64,000 bases of DNA from positions 1 to 64,000 of the forward strand of contig JAOAEA010000005.1 in assembly GCA_026417035.1 (NCBI GenBank), given 5' to 3'. This DNA is from Burkholderiales bacterium (lineage in GTDB: Bacteria > Pseudomonadota > Gammaproteobacteria > Burkholderiales > SG8-39). Each line of letters starts with the position of its first letter. Position 1 is the first letter of the stretch. This document shows, in pieces, positions 33,831 through 40,782 of this stretch. Below the pieces are notes generated by a model. The model did no database searches and was not told where the DNA came from. It saw only the letters and a list, made by a program, of their open reading frames with translations. A program made the position numbers and the translations under genes.

Positions 33831-36089
33831 CTAGAACCCGGTGTACGCGATCGAGATGCCGTAGAAGTTGTTCGTGTATCCGCCCGAGTTCTGGCCGGCG
33901 AAGATGGTCCGGTCGGAGGCCCACGGATTCACGCCGTCGTAGGCGTAGTCGAACGCGTTCAGCTTCTGGTACCACCAGTTCGCGCGTAGCGTCAGCGTCT
34001 TGGTGACCGCCCACTTGCCGTAGAGCTGGAACGAGTGCAGCGTGTACGTGGAGGGCGGCACCGCGAGCGGCGCCGGCACGAGCGCGGCGAGCGCCGGGCC
34101 CCAGGTGAGCCCGGTGTTGGTCCGGCCTTCGTTGTAGATGTAGGTCGCGCCCACGTCGATCTTCGTCGCGACGTTGTAGTTGGTGCCGAGGCCGTAGGTG
34201 TTCGACTTCTGCGCGAGGCTCGCCGTCCACAGCGCATTCTGGTTGTTGATGCCCTGGTTGATCTGCCGGCCGAACTGGTCGTTGCTCAGATCGCCATAGG
34301 TCGCGAACACGAACGTCGAGAGCGCCTCCGTGGGCCGCCATTGCAGGTCGGCCGTGTACGTCTGCCAGGACGAGGTCTGCAGGCCCATGCAGCGGTTCCC
34401 GTCGGGCCACGCGCCGGTCTGCGCACCGCAGTCGACGCCGCTCGACGGCTCGCTATACGAGCGCCGGCTCCAGTCGGCCGCGAGCGTCAGGTTGACCGTC
34501 TCGGAGAGGCCCAGGTCGGCCTGCGCGCGCACGCGGTTCTGTACGAAGTTGTTGAGGAAGTAAGGCGGGGTCGGCGGCGCGCCGGCGATCCAGGTGAAGT
34601 CGCTTCCGGACCGGTTCCAGTACTGATACTTGAGATAACCGGTGAAGAGCTCGGAAGCCGTCTGGCGCAGCTCGACGCCGACGATGTTGTCGTAGGTTCG
34701 CGCCCGGTCCTCGTCCACCCACTTCGTGTTGACGTAGGTGTAGTTGCCGCGCAAGAGCGTCCGCGCGAGGAGCTGATAGTCGGCCTCGACACTCGCCCGG
34801 TTGACCGTGTAGGAGCCGTACGGCGTGTTCTGCACGCCCGGCGCAGCCGCCTGCTGCAGCCCGCCGGGGACGACGCGGTAGAAGTTCTCGGCGGTCTTGT
34901 TGTTGTTGTCGTCATAGACGTACTTGGCGCGCAGCGTGAGGCGCGGCATCGGCCGGCCGTTCACCGCGATGTTGAAGAGCCACCGGTCGACCTTCCCGTC
35001 GAGCGAGCTCGTGGCCGGATTGCGGATCGCCCCGCCACCCGGCGCGAAGCCGATCGGCGCGTAGTAAGCGAGATACCCGGCGTCCTGCGTGCCCCAGCTG
35101 TATTGCAGCGAGCTGTTCACGCGCCAGCCGGGCATGAAGTTCCAGGCCCCTTGAGCGGTGATCTGGTTGAACGTGTTGCCCGGGTCGAGGCTCATCTGCC
35201 CGTAGCTGTTCGGATAGCCGCTGCCCGCCGGCCAGCCGGCGATGATCGAGAACGGGTTCTGCCAGATGAGCGAACTCGCGTCCGGCGAATACTTCGAGTA
35301 CCAGTAGGTGAGCTGCGCCTGGGCCTTGTCGGTGCTCCAGCGCAGGCCGGCGTCGAACTGGTGGGTCGTTTCGCTCACCGGCAGCGCCAGGGCGTTCGAC
35401 CGCGGGTTGCCGCCGGTCGCGAACATGGCGCCGTAGGTGAGGCGGTTGCCGTCCACGTTGTCCTGGCGGTAGTTCGCGTAGGTCTCGAAGTTGCCGCCGA
35501 AGAGGAGCTTGCCGCCGACCTGCCAGATGTCGCGCTGGGTGTCGAGGTCGAACGGGACCAGCGCGGCGTTGATGCGCGCCGGGTTCGTCCCCGCATTGGG
35601 GTTCGCGGTCGCGCCGATCACGCTGGTGCGCGCCACGAGGTTCGTGCCCCCGAGCCCGTCGAAGATGAACTTCGTCGAGTCCGACGCGTAGAAGGGCATC
35701 CCCTGGTAGGAGCCGTACACCGAGAAGCGCCCCTGCGAGGTGTAGCCGAGCGCGGCGTCGCGCGCGTCGAAGCCGAGGTTGTAGCCGTTCGCCCAGAAGT
35801 AATCCGGGCTGTCGCCGGCGCCGCGGCTCGAGTAGTTGAAGTTGCCGAGGACGTAGCCGCCGCGCTCGGTCATCCCCGTCCATTGCCCGAACTTGTACGA
35901 GTCCTGCGTGTTGAAGCCCCCGCCGATCTCGACGAAGTTGTCCGAGTACCGGGACATGTCGGTGCCCCGATAGAGGGGCGCCTGGAACATCGGCTCCGCG
36001 TGGGCCGTGCCCGCGGCGAGCAGCGCCGCGGCGACGGCGAGTGCGAGCGGCCGGCGCGCCGGCGCCGCGTTGTCTGTGCGGACTTTCAT
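33831..36089 (-). CDS. MtrB/PioB/MtoB-type outer-membrane beta-barrel of a porin-cytochrome complex
   Basis: 752 aa. Signal peptide PLALAVAAALLAAGTAHA, then many alternating aromatic/polar strands typical of a 26-28-stranded barrel and a terminal aromatic residue (SIAYTGF). MtrB/PioB hallmarks include FVEIGGGFNTQDSYKFGQ-type strands and a long series of Y/W/F-rich hairpins (QLTYWYSKYSPDASSL, FTGYLKYQYWN). The family forms the sheath that holds a decaheme cytochrome across the outer membrane; the matching MtrA-like gene is immediately upstream (32 bp). No N-terminal CxxC as in Shewanella MtrB. GGGAGA ribosome site precedes the ATG. Confidence 0.88.
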   Translation of the reverse strand: MKVRTDNAAPARRPLALAVAAALLAAGTAHAEPMFQAPLYRGTDMSRYSDNFVEIGGGFNTQDSYKFGQWTGMTERGGYVLGNFNYSSRGAGDSPDYFWANGYNLGFDARDAALGYTSQGRFSVYGSYQGMPFYASDSTKFIFDGLGGTNLVARTSVIGATANPNAGTNPARINAALVPFDLDTQRDIWQVGGKLLFGGNFETYANYRQDNVDGNRLTYGAMFATGGNPRSNALALPVSETTHQFDAGLRWSTDKAQAQLTYWYSKYSPDASSLIWQNPFSIIAGWPAGSGYPNSYGQMSLDPGNTFNQITAQGAWNFMPGWRVNSSLQYSWGTQDAGYLAYYAPIGFAPGGGAIRNPATSSLDGKVDRWLFNIAVNGRPMPRLTLRAKYVYDDNNNKTAENFYRVVPGGLQQAAAPGVQNTPYGSYTVNRASVEADYQLLARTLLRGNYTYVNTKWVDEDRARTYDNIVGVELRQTASELFTGYLKYQYWNRSGSDFTWIAGAPPTPPYFLNNFVQNRVRAQADLGLSETVNLTLAADWSRRSYSEPSSGVDCGAQTGAWPDGNRCMGLQTSSWQTYTADLQWRPTEALSTFVFATYGDLSNDQFGRQINQGINNQNALWTASLAQKSNTYGLGTNYNVATKIDVGATYIYNEGRTNTGLTWGPALAALVPAPLAVPPSTYTLHSFQLYGKWAVTKTLTLRANWWYQKLNAFDYAYDGVNPWASDRTIFAGQNSGGYTNNFYGISIAYTGF

Positions 36090-36121
36090 CGCTCAATCTC
36101 CCTTGACCCTTTCGCCTTCCG

Positions 36122-37090
36122 CTAGCGCGTGAAGGCGTTCCCCGACGGGTGGTTGCTGCCGTGCACCTTCGTGTGGCAGTTCGCGCAGGCCTGGCCGACC
36201 AGATAGGCGGTGTTGGCGTTGCCCAGGTTGCCCACGGTGTTCGACGGCAGCGCGTTGCCGCTGCGCAGCACGTTCGGGTGCTGGCCGATGATGTGGCACT
36301 GCTGGCAGAGGTACGGGCTGCGCGCGTTCAGCATCGGCGCGATGTTGGTCCCGTGCGGGTTGTGGCAGTTGCCGCAGTCCTCCACGACCGGCGGGTGCGG
36401 CCAGAGGAACGGCCCGCGCTTGCCTGCGTGGCAGGTGTAGCAGGTGTCGTTGACGCTGCTCTTCACGAGGCTGAAGCGCTCGCTCAGCGAGCCGTGCGGC
36501 GCGTGGCACGACGAGCAGCTCATCACCCCCTGCCGGATCGGGTGCGCGGAGACGGCGAACGTCTGCGCGCGCACGTCCTTGTGGCAGGTGTAGCAGACCC
36601 CGGCCTGCGTCGCGCGCACCAGCACCTGGTCCTTGGCGACGTGCACGCTGTGACAGCTCGAGCAGGAAGTCTGCGTCCGCTCGTGCGCGCTGCCGGCCCA
36701 CTGGATGAGGTGCCCGCCCTTGTGGCAGCTCGTGCAGGCCTCGCTCTGCGCCGCGGGCGTCGTGTGCGTGTCGTTGCGCTTGAAGGTGCGGTCGGGCTTC
36801 GGGCGCTCCGCCGCGCCGGCAGGCTTGTTGATGTGGCTCTCGCTCTCGCCGTGGCAGCTCGTGCACGTGGGCGTGCGCGCGTCGGCCTTGACCCCGTGCT
36901 TGGTCCTCGAGATGTCGAGGAGCGCCGGGTTGTCGTCCTGGTCGTGGCACTTGGTGCACTTGGCGTCGCCGCGCAGGACCAGATCCTTGGCCGGCGCGGC
37001 CGCGCCCTGGGCCTGGGCCCCCGCGGCCACGAACATCGCCAGCGCCGACGCCACGAGCGCCGACGCGACCCCTCTCCAGAGCTTTCGCAT
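36122..37090 (-). CDS. MtrA/MtoA/PioA-type periplasmic decaheme cytochrome c (DmsE family)
   Basis: 322 aa, matching MtrA/MtoA size. Signal peptide (VASALVASALAMFVAAGAQA) followed by exactly ten CXXCH heme motifs: CTKCH, CTSCH, CTSCH, CSSCH, CYTCH, CSSCH, CYTCH, CGNCH, CQQCH, CANCH, with extra His residues for bis-His ligation (e.g. HSVHV, HAPHGS, HNPHGT). It would carry electrons through the MtrB-like barrel between periplasm and cell exterior. All heme sites are intact, unlike the two cytochrome genes upstream in the same operon. No outer-surface MtrC-like cytochrome is present, as in MtoAB/PioAB iron-oxidation systems. Confidence 0.93.
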   Translation of the reverse strand: MRKLWRGVASALVASALAMFVAAGAQAQGAAAPAKDLVLRGDAKCTKCHDQDDNPALLDISRTKHGVKADARTPTCTSCHGESESHINKPAGAAERPKPDRTFKRNDTHTTPAAQSEACTSCHKGGHLIQWAGSAHERTQTSCSSCHSVHVAKDQVLVRATQAGVCYTCHKDVRAQTFAVSAHPIRQGVMSCSSCHAPHGSLSERFSLVKSSVNDTCYTCHAGKRGPFLWPHPPVVEDCGNCHNPHGTNIAPMLNARSPYLCQQCHIIGQHPNVLRSGNALPSNTVGNLGNANTAYLVGQACANCHTKVHGSNHPSGNAFTR

Positions 37091-37153
37091 TCCCCGTCCC
37101 CTTCGGCTGCGGGCGCGGCGGTGTCCCGCTTCTTCGCCCGGTGTTTCTCGGAT

Positions 37154-37763
37154 TTACCCGCTCGTTCCCACCTTCAACTCACCCGGCCCCGGTCCGCCCT
37201 CGGGCTCGGTCTGCGCGATGCCCGAGTGGCCGTCGACGCAGGTCTTCCCCGCGGCCCCGCCCTTCTCATGCCCGGATCGGGCCCGTTTCCGACGCGAGGT
37301 CCGGGCTCATCGCGGCCTCGTCGCGGCAGTGGCGGCAGGGCCGCGAGTCGTTCGCCTCGAGCCGCAGCCACTCGCGCTTGGCCATCTCGTAACGCGGGGC
37401 GTTGTACTTCTCCGGCGTATCGATCACGCCCGTCGGATGGCCCCGCACCTCCCGCGCCGCCTCGACCTTGCGCACGAGCTTCCGTCCGGGCTCGAGGGGA
37501 ATAGGGCAATCGGCGCAGGTCGCACCCACCCCGGAGCGGTTCCTCGCGTGTCGTGTCCTTGTTCTCCTCGAAGGCGTGCTGCTTCCTCTCACGGCACGAA
37601 AACGCAGAACGCTTCGGTGCTCGTCGCGTGGAGCGCCTGCGCGCCGGCCCCGACCGCAGCCACCCCGATGCCGAGAACGACCAGCGCGGCGATGCCGACG
37701 CGCACGAGGACGACGAGCGGCCTCCCCGACTCGCCGCGGATCGCCGCCCAGATCCTGCCCCAT
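37154..37763 (-). pseudogene. NapC/NirT/CymA-like tetraheme quinol dehydrogenase, decayed
   Basis: About 610 bp, the size of a NapC/NirT gene (~200 codons). The N-terminus is in one frame (RIWAAIRGESGRP, a membrane helix LVVLGIGVAAVGAGAQAL, then ATSTEAFCV), the middle in another (NRSGVGATCADC ... VIDTPEKYNAPRYEMAKREW ... DSRPCRHC), and the C-terminus in a third (HEKGGAAGKTCVDGHSGIA). At least three indels are needed. All four CXXCH motifs are damaged: CVSCR, CADCP, CRHCR and CVDGH. Such a protein would pass quinol electrons to periplasmic cytochromes, here the decaheme protein 63 bp downstream. The ORF track's 265-aa ORF 37266-38063 is a chance fusion of this remnant and the cytochrome c remnant upstream. 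Confidence 0.85.
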
Positions 37764-37799
37764 GCCGCCGATCCCGCCCCCCGCGGTCGCCGACGCGAT

Positions 37800-38133
37800 C
37801 CAGCGGCTCAGGACGAACGCGAGCACGTTCCGGATCCCGGCCTCGTTCCTGGTCTTCCGCGCGTCGTGCGTCTCCTCCTTGCCGTCGACCTTGATCTCGG
37901 GATTGATCGTGACGAACGCGGTCACTTCCTTCTCGGCGTCGGCCTTACCCTTGAGCCGCGCGGCCGTCTCCTCGGACGAGGGGTCGTCCTTCGTGCGGTC
38001 CACGCCGTGGCACTTCAGACAGCCGCTCTTCTCGAGCAGCGCCTCGGCCGCGGCCGCATCCACCTGCGCGAACCGGCGCCGCGAGGCCGAGCGCAGCGAC
38101 GGCGGCTGCGACCGAAAGGCCTTGGCATTTCAC
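37800..38133 (-). pseudogene. Class I cytochrome c gene, frameshifted and without its stop
   Basis: Signal peptide in one frame from GTG 38133 (VKCQGLSVAAAVAALGLAAPVRA); the mature protein follows in the next frame (VDAAAAEALLEKSGCLKCHG ... RNVLAFVLSR). Losing one base near 38070 explains the switch. A CLKCH heme motif is intact, and FVLSR is where this short cytochrome family normally ends; the next codon is TGG, so a TGA stop appears to have mutated, letting the frame run into the napC-like remnant. A small periplasmic electron carrier in origin. It shares the decay of its downstream neighbour. Confidence 0.75.
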
Positions 38134-38474
38134 ACCCTCCCCCCGTGTCGTTTTTCTCGTGCGCCCGGGCCGCGCGAACGCCACCCGGGTGCGCGCCGCC
38201 TCACAGTGCTACTTGGGCCACGCCCGCACTTTGATCCCGGTCAAATACTAGAAAAGTGCCGCTTATGAAGGCAATCGTGCAGATGATCCCCGAGGTGGAC
38301 TCGGGCGCGCGTTGTTGTCTGCCCGCCACAAGGGCGCCGTCGCGAGCTTCGAGCGAGGGGCCTGGCAACGGCGCGCCGGGCACGCGCGAGCGCGAAGCGC
38401 AGCGGCTAGCTGGCGGCGCGGCCGGCCGCAGAACACGGCCGGATTCGGGGACTTGCGCCCAAGAGGCGCAGGGC
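38134..38474. other. Gene-free 341-bp gap upstream of the cytochrome operon
   Basis: Contains the FNR/Anr-type box at 38231 and otherwise no supported ORF; the short plus-strand ORFs there have no recognisable features beyond a few residues. Confidence 0.5.
38231..38244 (-). promoter_or_regulatory. FNR/Anr-type binding site upstream of the cytochrome operon
   Basis: TTGATCCCGGTCAA is a dyad matching the FNR/Anr consensus TTGAT-N4-ATCAA with one substitution in a half-site. It lies ~98 bp before the cytochrome c start. With the site at -41.5 (class II), the start would be near 38196, where a weak -10 (TAGCAC) is seen on the minus strand. Suggests oxygen-limited induction of the electron-transfer genes. 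Confidence 0.6.
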
Positions 38475-38548
38475 TGGAGCGGGTGATGGGAATCGAACCC
38501 ACGTTCTTAGCTTGGGAAGCTAATGTTCTACCATTGAACTACACCCGC
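38475..38548 (-). tRNA. tRNA-Gly (anticodon CCC)
   Basis: 74 nt with encoded CCA. Acceptor stem GCGGGTG/CACCCGC, D-arm TAGTTCAATGGTAGAAC, anticodon stem TTAGC/GCTAA with loop TTCCCAA (anticodon CCC), and T-arm GTGGGTTCGATTCCCAT. Close to E. coli glyU in layout. Reads GGG codons. Confidence 0.96.
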
Positions 38549-38559
38549 GGGCCGGCCGA

Positions 38560-38565
38560 ATTCTA
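38560..38565 (-). promoter_or_regulatory. TAGAAT -10 element for tRNA-Gly
   Basis: TAGAAT on the minus strand ends 12 nt before the tRNA 5' end, placing the start ~5 nt upstream of the mature tRNA. No -35 consensus visible. Confidence 0.4.
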
Positions 38566-38677
38566 GCGCGGCGCGAGACCTGCGCGCAGCCATGCCGCGG
38601 CGGGACCGGCTCCGCTGCCCTCCGCGAGGCCCTGCGGGCGCGTCCGGCCGTCGCCGGGAGAGGCGTCCCCGGGCTGC

Positions 38678-38683
38678 TAAGAT
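38678..38683 (+). promoter_or_regulatory. TAAGAT -10-like element giving a leaderless thiS transcript
   Basis: TAAGAT sets +1 at ~38690, one base before the thiS ATG (38691). No Shine-Dalgarno is found, in keeping with a leaderless start. No TPP riboswitch signature is seen upstream. Confidence 0.4.
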
Positions 38684-38690
38684 TGCCGCC

Positions 38691-38894
38691 ATGATCCGCC
38701 TGTCGGTGAACGGCGAACACCGCGAGCTCGCCGAGCCGGCGAACCTCGCCCGGCTCGTCGAAACGCTGGGCCTCGCCGGAAAGAGGATCGCCGTCGAGCG
38801 AAACGGTGAGATCGTGCCGCGCACCCGCTACGCGGCGACGGCGCTCGCCGATGGCGACCGGCTCGAGATCGTCGTCGCCGTCGGCGGCGGCTGA
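38691..38894 (+). CDS. thiS: Thiamine biosynthesis sulfur carrier protein ThiS
   Basis: 67 aa ubiquitin-like sulfur carrier; starts at ATG 38691 ([20 protein letters not shown]) and ends in the essential diglycine tail VAVGGG, which is thiocarboxylated to donate sulfur to ThiG. The longer ORF-track start is not supported. ThiG follows at 52 bp, the usual pairing. ThiF, ThiO and ThiE are not in the window. Confidence 0.94.
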   Translation: MIRLSVNGEHRELAEPANLARLVETLGLAGKRIAVERNGEIVPRTRYAATALADGDRLEIVVAVGGG

Positions 38895-38946
38895 CGAACC
38901 ACGGCGTCCGCGCGGACGCGCCCGAACCCACCCGGAAAGTGCTTCC

Positions 38947-39771
38947 ATGAACGCCCCGCTCCCCACCGCCGAAGCCGGCGCCGATCCCCTGGTGATCGCT
39001 GGCCGCGCCTACCGCTCGCGCCTGCTCATCGGCACCGGCAAGTACAAGGACTTCGACGAGACGCGCCGCGCCGTCGAGGCGAGCGGCGCCGAGATCGTGA
39101 CGGTCGCGATCCGCCGCACCAACATCGGCCAGAACGCGAACGAGCCGTCGCTCCTCGACGCGCTGCCGCCGTCGAAGTACACGTATCTCCCCAACACCGC
39201 CGGCTGCTACACCGCGGAGGATGCCGTGCGGACGCTGCGCCTCGCGCGCGAGCTCCTCGACGGGCACGACCTCGTGAAACTCGAGGTGCTCGGCGATCCG
39301 AAGACGCTCTTCCCGAACGTGGTCGAGACCATCGCCGCGGCCGAGACCCTGGTGCGCGAGGGCTTCAAGGTGATGGTGTACACGAGCGACGACCCGATCG
39401 TCGCGAAGCGGCTCGAGGAAGCAGGCTGCGTCGCCGTGATGCCGCTCGCGTCGCTCATCGGCTCCGGCATGGGCATCCTGAACCCGTGGAACCTCGCGCT
39501 CGTCATCGAGAACGCCAAGGTCCCGGTGATCGTGGACGCCGGCGTCGGCACGGCCTCAGACGCGGCGATCGCGATGGAGCTCGGCTGCGACGCGGTGCTC
39601 ATGAACACCGCGGTCGCGCAGGCGAAGCATCCGGTGCTGATGGCGCAGGCGATGCGCAAAGCGGTCGAGGCGGGCCGCGAAGCGTTCCTCGCCGGCCGCA
39701 TGCCGAAGAAACTCTATTCGGCGAGCCCGAGCTCGCCCGCCTCCGGGCTCATTCCGCCCAAGGCCGGCTGA
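38947..39771 (+). CDS. thiG: Thiazole synthase ThiG
   Basis: 274 aa TIM-barrel enzyme forming the thiazole phosphate of thiamine from deoxyxylulose phosphate, dehydroglycine and ThiS thiocarboxylate. Motifs: [44 protein letters not shown] (imine-forming region), [29 protein letters not shown] and [21 protein letters not shown] short Pro/Ser tail extends the family's usual length slightly. Start at ATG 38947. Confidence 0.96.
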   Translation: MNAPLPTAEAGADPLVIAGRAYRSRLLIGTGKYKDFDETRRAVEASGAEIVTVAIRRTNIGQNANEPSLLDALPPSKYTYLPNTAGCYTAEDAVRTLRLARELLDGHDLVKLEVLGDPKTLFPNVVETIAAAETLVREGFKVMVYTSDDPIVAKRLEEAGCVAVMPLASLIGSGMGILNPWNLALVIENAKVPVIVDAGVGTASDAAIAMELGCDAVLMNTAVAQAKHPVLMAQAMRKAVEAGREAFLAGRMPKKLYSASPSSPASGLIPPKAG

Positions 39772-39894
39772 GAGGCCATCCCGGAGGCGGCCCGGCGGAG
39801 CGCACGTGGTCGTCGACGGCGCGATCGCCCGGATGTTCCGCATGGCCGACGCAGGCGCCGGCGCGACCTCCGCGCCTGCGGCGAGCGGCATCGC

Positions 39895-40599
39895 GTGACC
39901 GAGCCGCGCGACCCGGCCGGCACGCCGCCCCCGGCTCGGCGCACGGTCCGCAGCTACGTGCTGCGCGCGGGACGCATCACCGACGCCCAGGCCCGCTCGG
40001 TCGCCGAGCTGCTGCCGGTCTATGGCATCGCCTTCTCCGCTGCGCCGCTCGACCTCGACGCCGCGTTCGGGCGCAGCGCACCGAAGGTCCTCGAGATCGG
40101 CTTCGGCATGGGCGAGACGACCGCCGCGATCGCGCAGGCGAACCCCGGCACCGACTATCTCGCGATCGAGGTGCACACGCCGGGCGTGGGCGGGCTGCTC
40201 AAGCGCATCCGCGACCTCCGGCTCGCGAACGTGCGCATCGTGCAGCACGACGCGGTCGAGGTGCTCGAGAAAATGATCCCGCCGGGAACGCTCGACGGCG
40301 TGCACATCTTCTTCCCCGACCCGTGGCCGAAGAAGCGCCACCACAAGCGGCGCCTGGTGCAGCCGCCTTTCGTCGCGCTCGTCGCCTCGCGCCTGAAGCC
40401 GGGCGGCATCCTCCACGTCGCCACCGATTGGGAGGACTACGCGCTGCAGATCCTCGCGGTGCTTTCCGCCGAACCGCTGCTCGCGAACACCGCGGACGGT
40501 TTCGCGCCGCGGCCCGAGACGCGGCCGCTCACCAAGTTCGAGAACCGCGGCCTGAGGCTCGGGCACCGCGTGTGGGACGTCGTGTTCCGGCGGCGCTAG
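39895..40599 (+). CDS. trmB: tRNA (guanine-N7-)-methyltransferase
   Basis: 234 aa SAM-dependent enzyme making m7G46 in tRNA. Starts at GTG 39895. SAM-binding [30 protein letters not shown], and the diagnostic [20 protein letters not shown]. The arm with [16 protein letters not shown] is also typical. Usual position after thiG in Betaproteobacteria. Followed by a long GC palindrome before a convergent gene. Confidence 0.96.
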   Translation: MTEPRDPAGTPPPARRTVRSYVLRAGRITDAQARSVAELLPVYGIAFSAAPLDLDAAFGRSAPKVLEIGFGMGETTAAIAQANPGTDYLAIEVHTPGVGGLLKRIRDLRLANVRIVQHDAVEVLEKMIPPGTLDGVHIFFPDPWPKKRHHKRRLVQPPFVALVASRLKPGGILHVATDWEDYALQILAVLSAEPLLANTADGFAPRPETRPLTKFENRGLRLGHRVWDVVFRRR

Positions 40600-40681
40600 C
40601 GCGCGAGGCGCCGCCAAGGGGGCCCGCGGCGGACGCGGGGGACACGGGGGACGGGGAGGAGCTAGGGCGAACGGTCCCGGC

Positions 40682-40703
40682 CCGGCAGGGCGCGCCCTGC
40701 CGG
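40682..40703. terminator. Palindrome between convergent trmB and DUF1631 genes
   Basis: CCGGCAGGG-CGCG-CCCTGCCGG, a perfect 9-bp stem usable from both strands. No U-tract on either side, so a bidirectional terminator role is plausible but not certain. Confidence 0.4.
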
Positions 40704-40782
40704 CGCGACGCGCGCTCGCGGTGCGACCCGTCCACTCGCGCGGCCCGTCGCGCTTTTCGCGCTTTCGCGGCTCGCGCCCTTC

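Noticed and set aside
37266-38063. 265-aa ORF as a single diheme or fused cytochrome
   Set aside because: It joins the cytochrome c remnant, an out-of-frame stretch of the napC-like N-terminus, and the napC-like middle; the Arg-rich centre is a shadow frame.
38265-38486. Small plus-strand ORF beginning MKAIVQMIPEVDSG just after the FNR-type box
   Set aside because: The first residues look protein-like but the remainder is Arg/Gly/Pro-rich and overlaps the tRNA; no ribosome site or homology is evident.
38549-38690. TPP riboswitch upstream of thiS
   Set aside because: No CTGAGA or other conserved TPP-aptamer segment is seen, and the predicted start leaves almost no leader.
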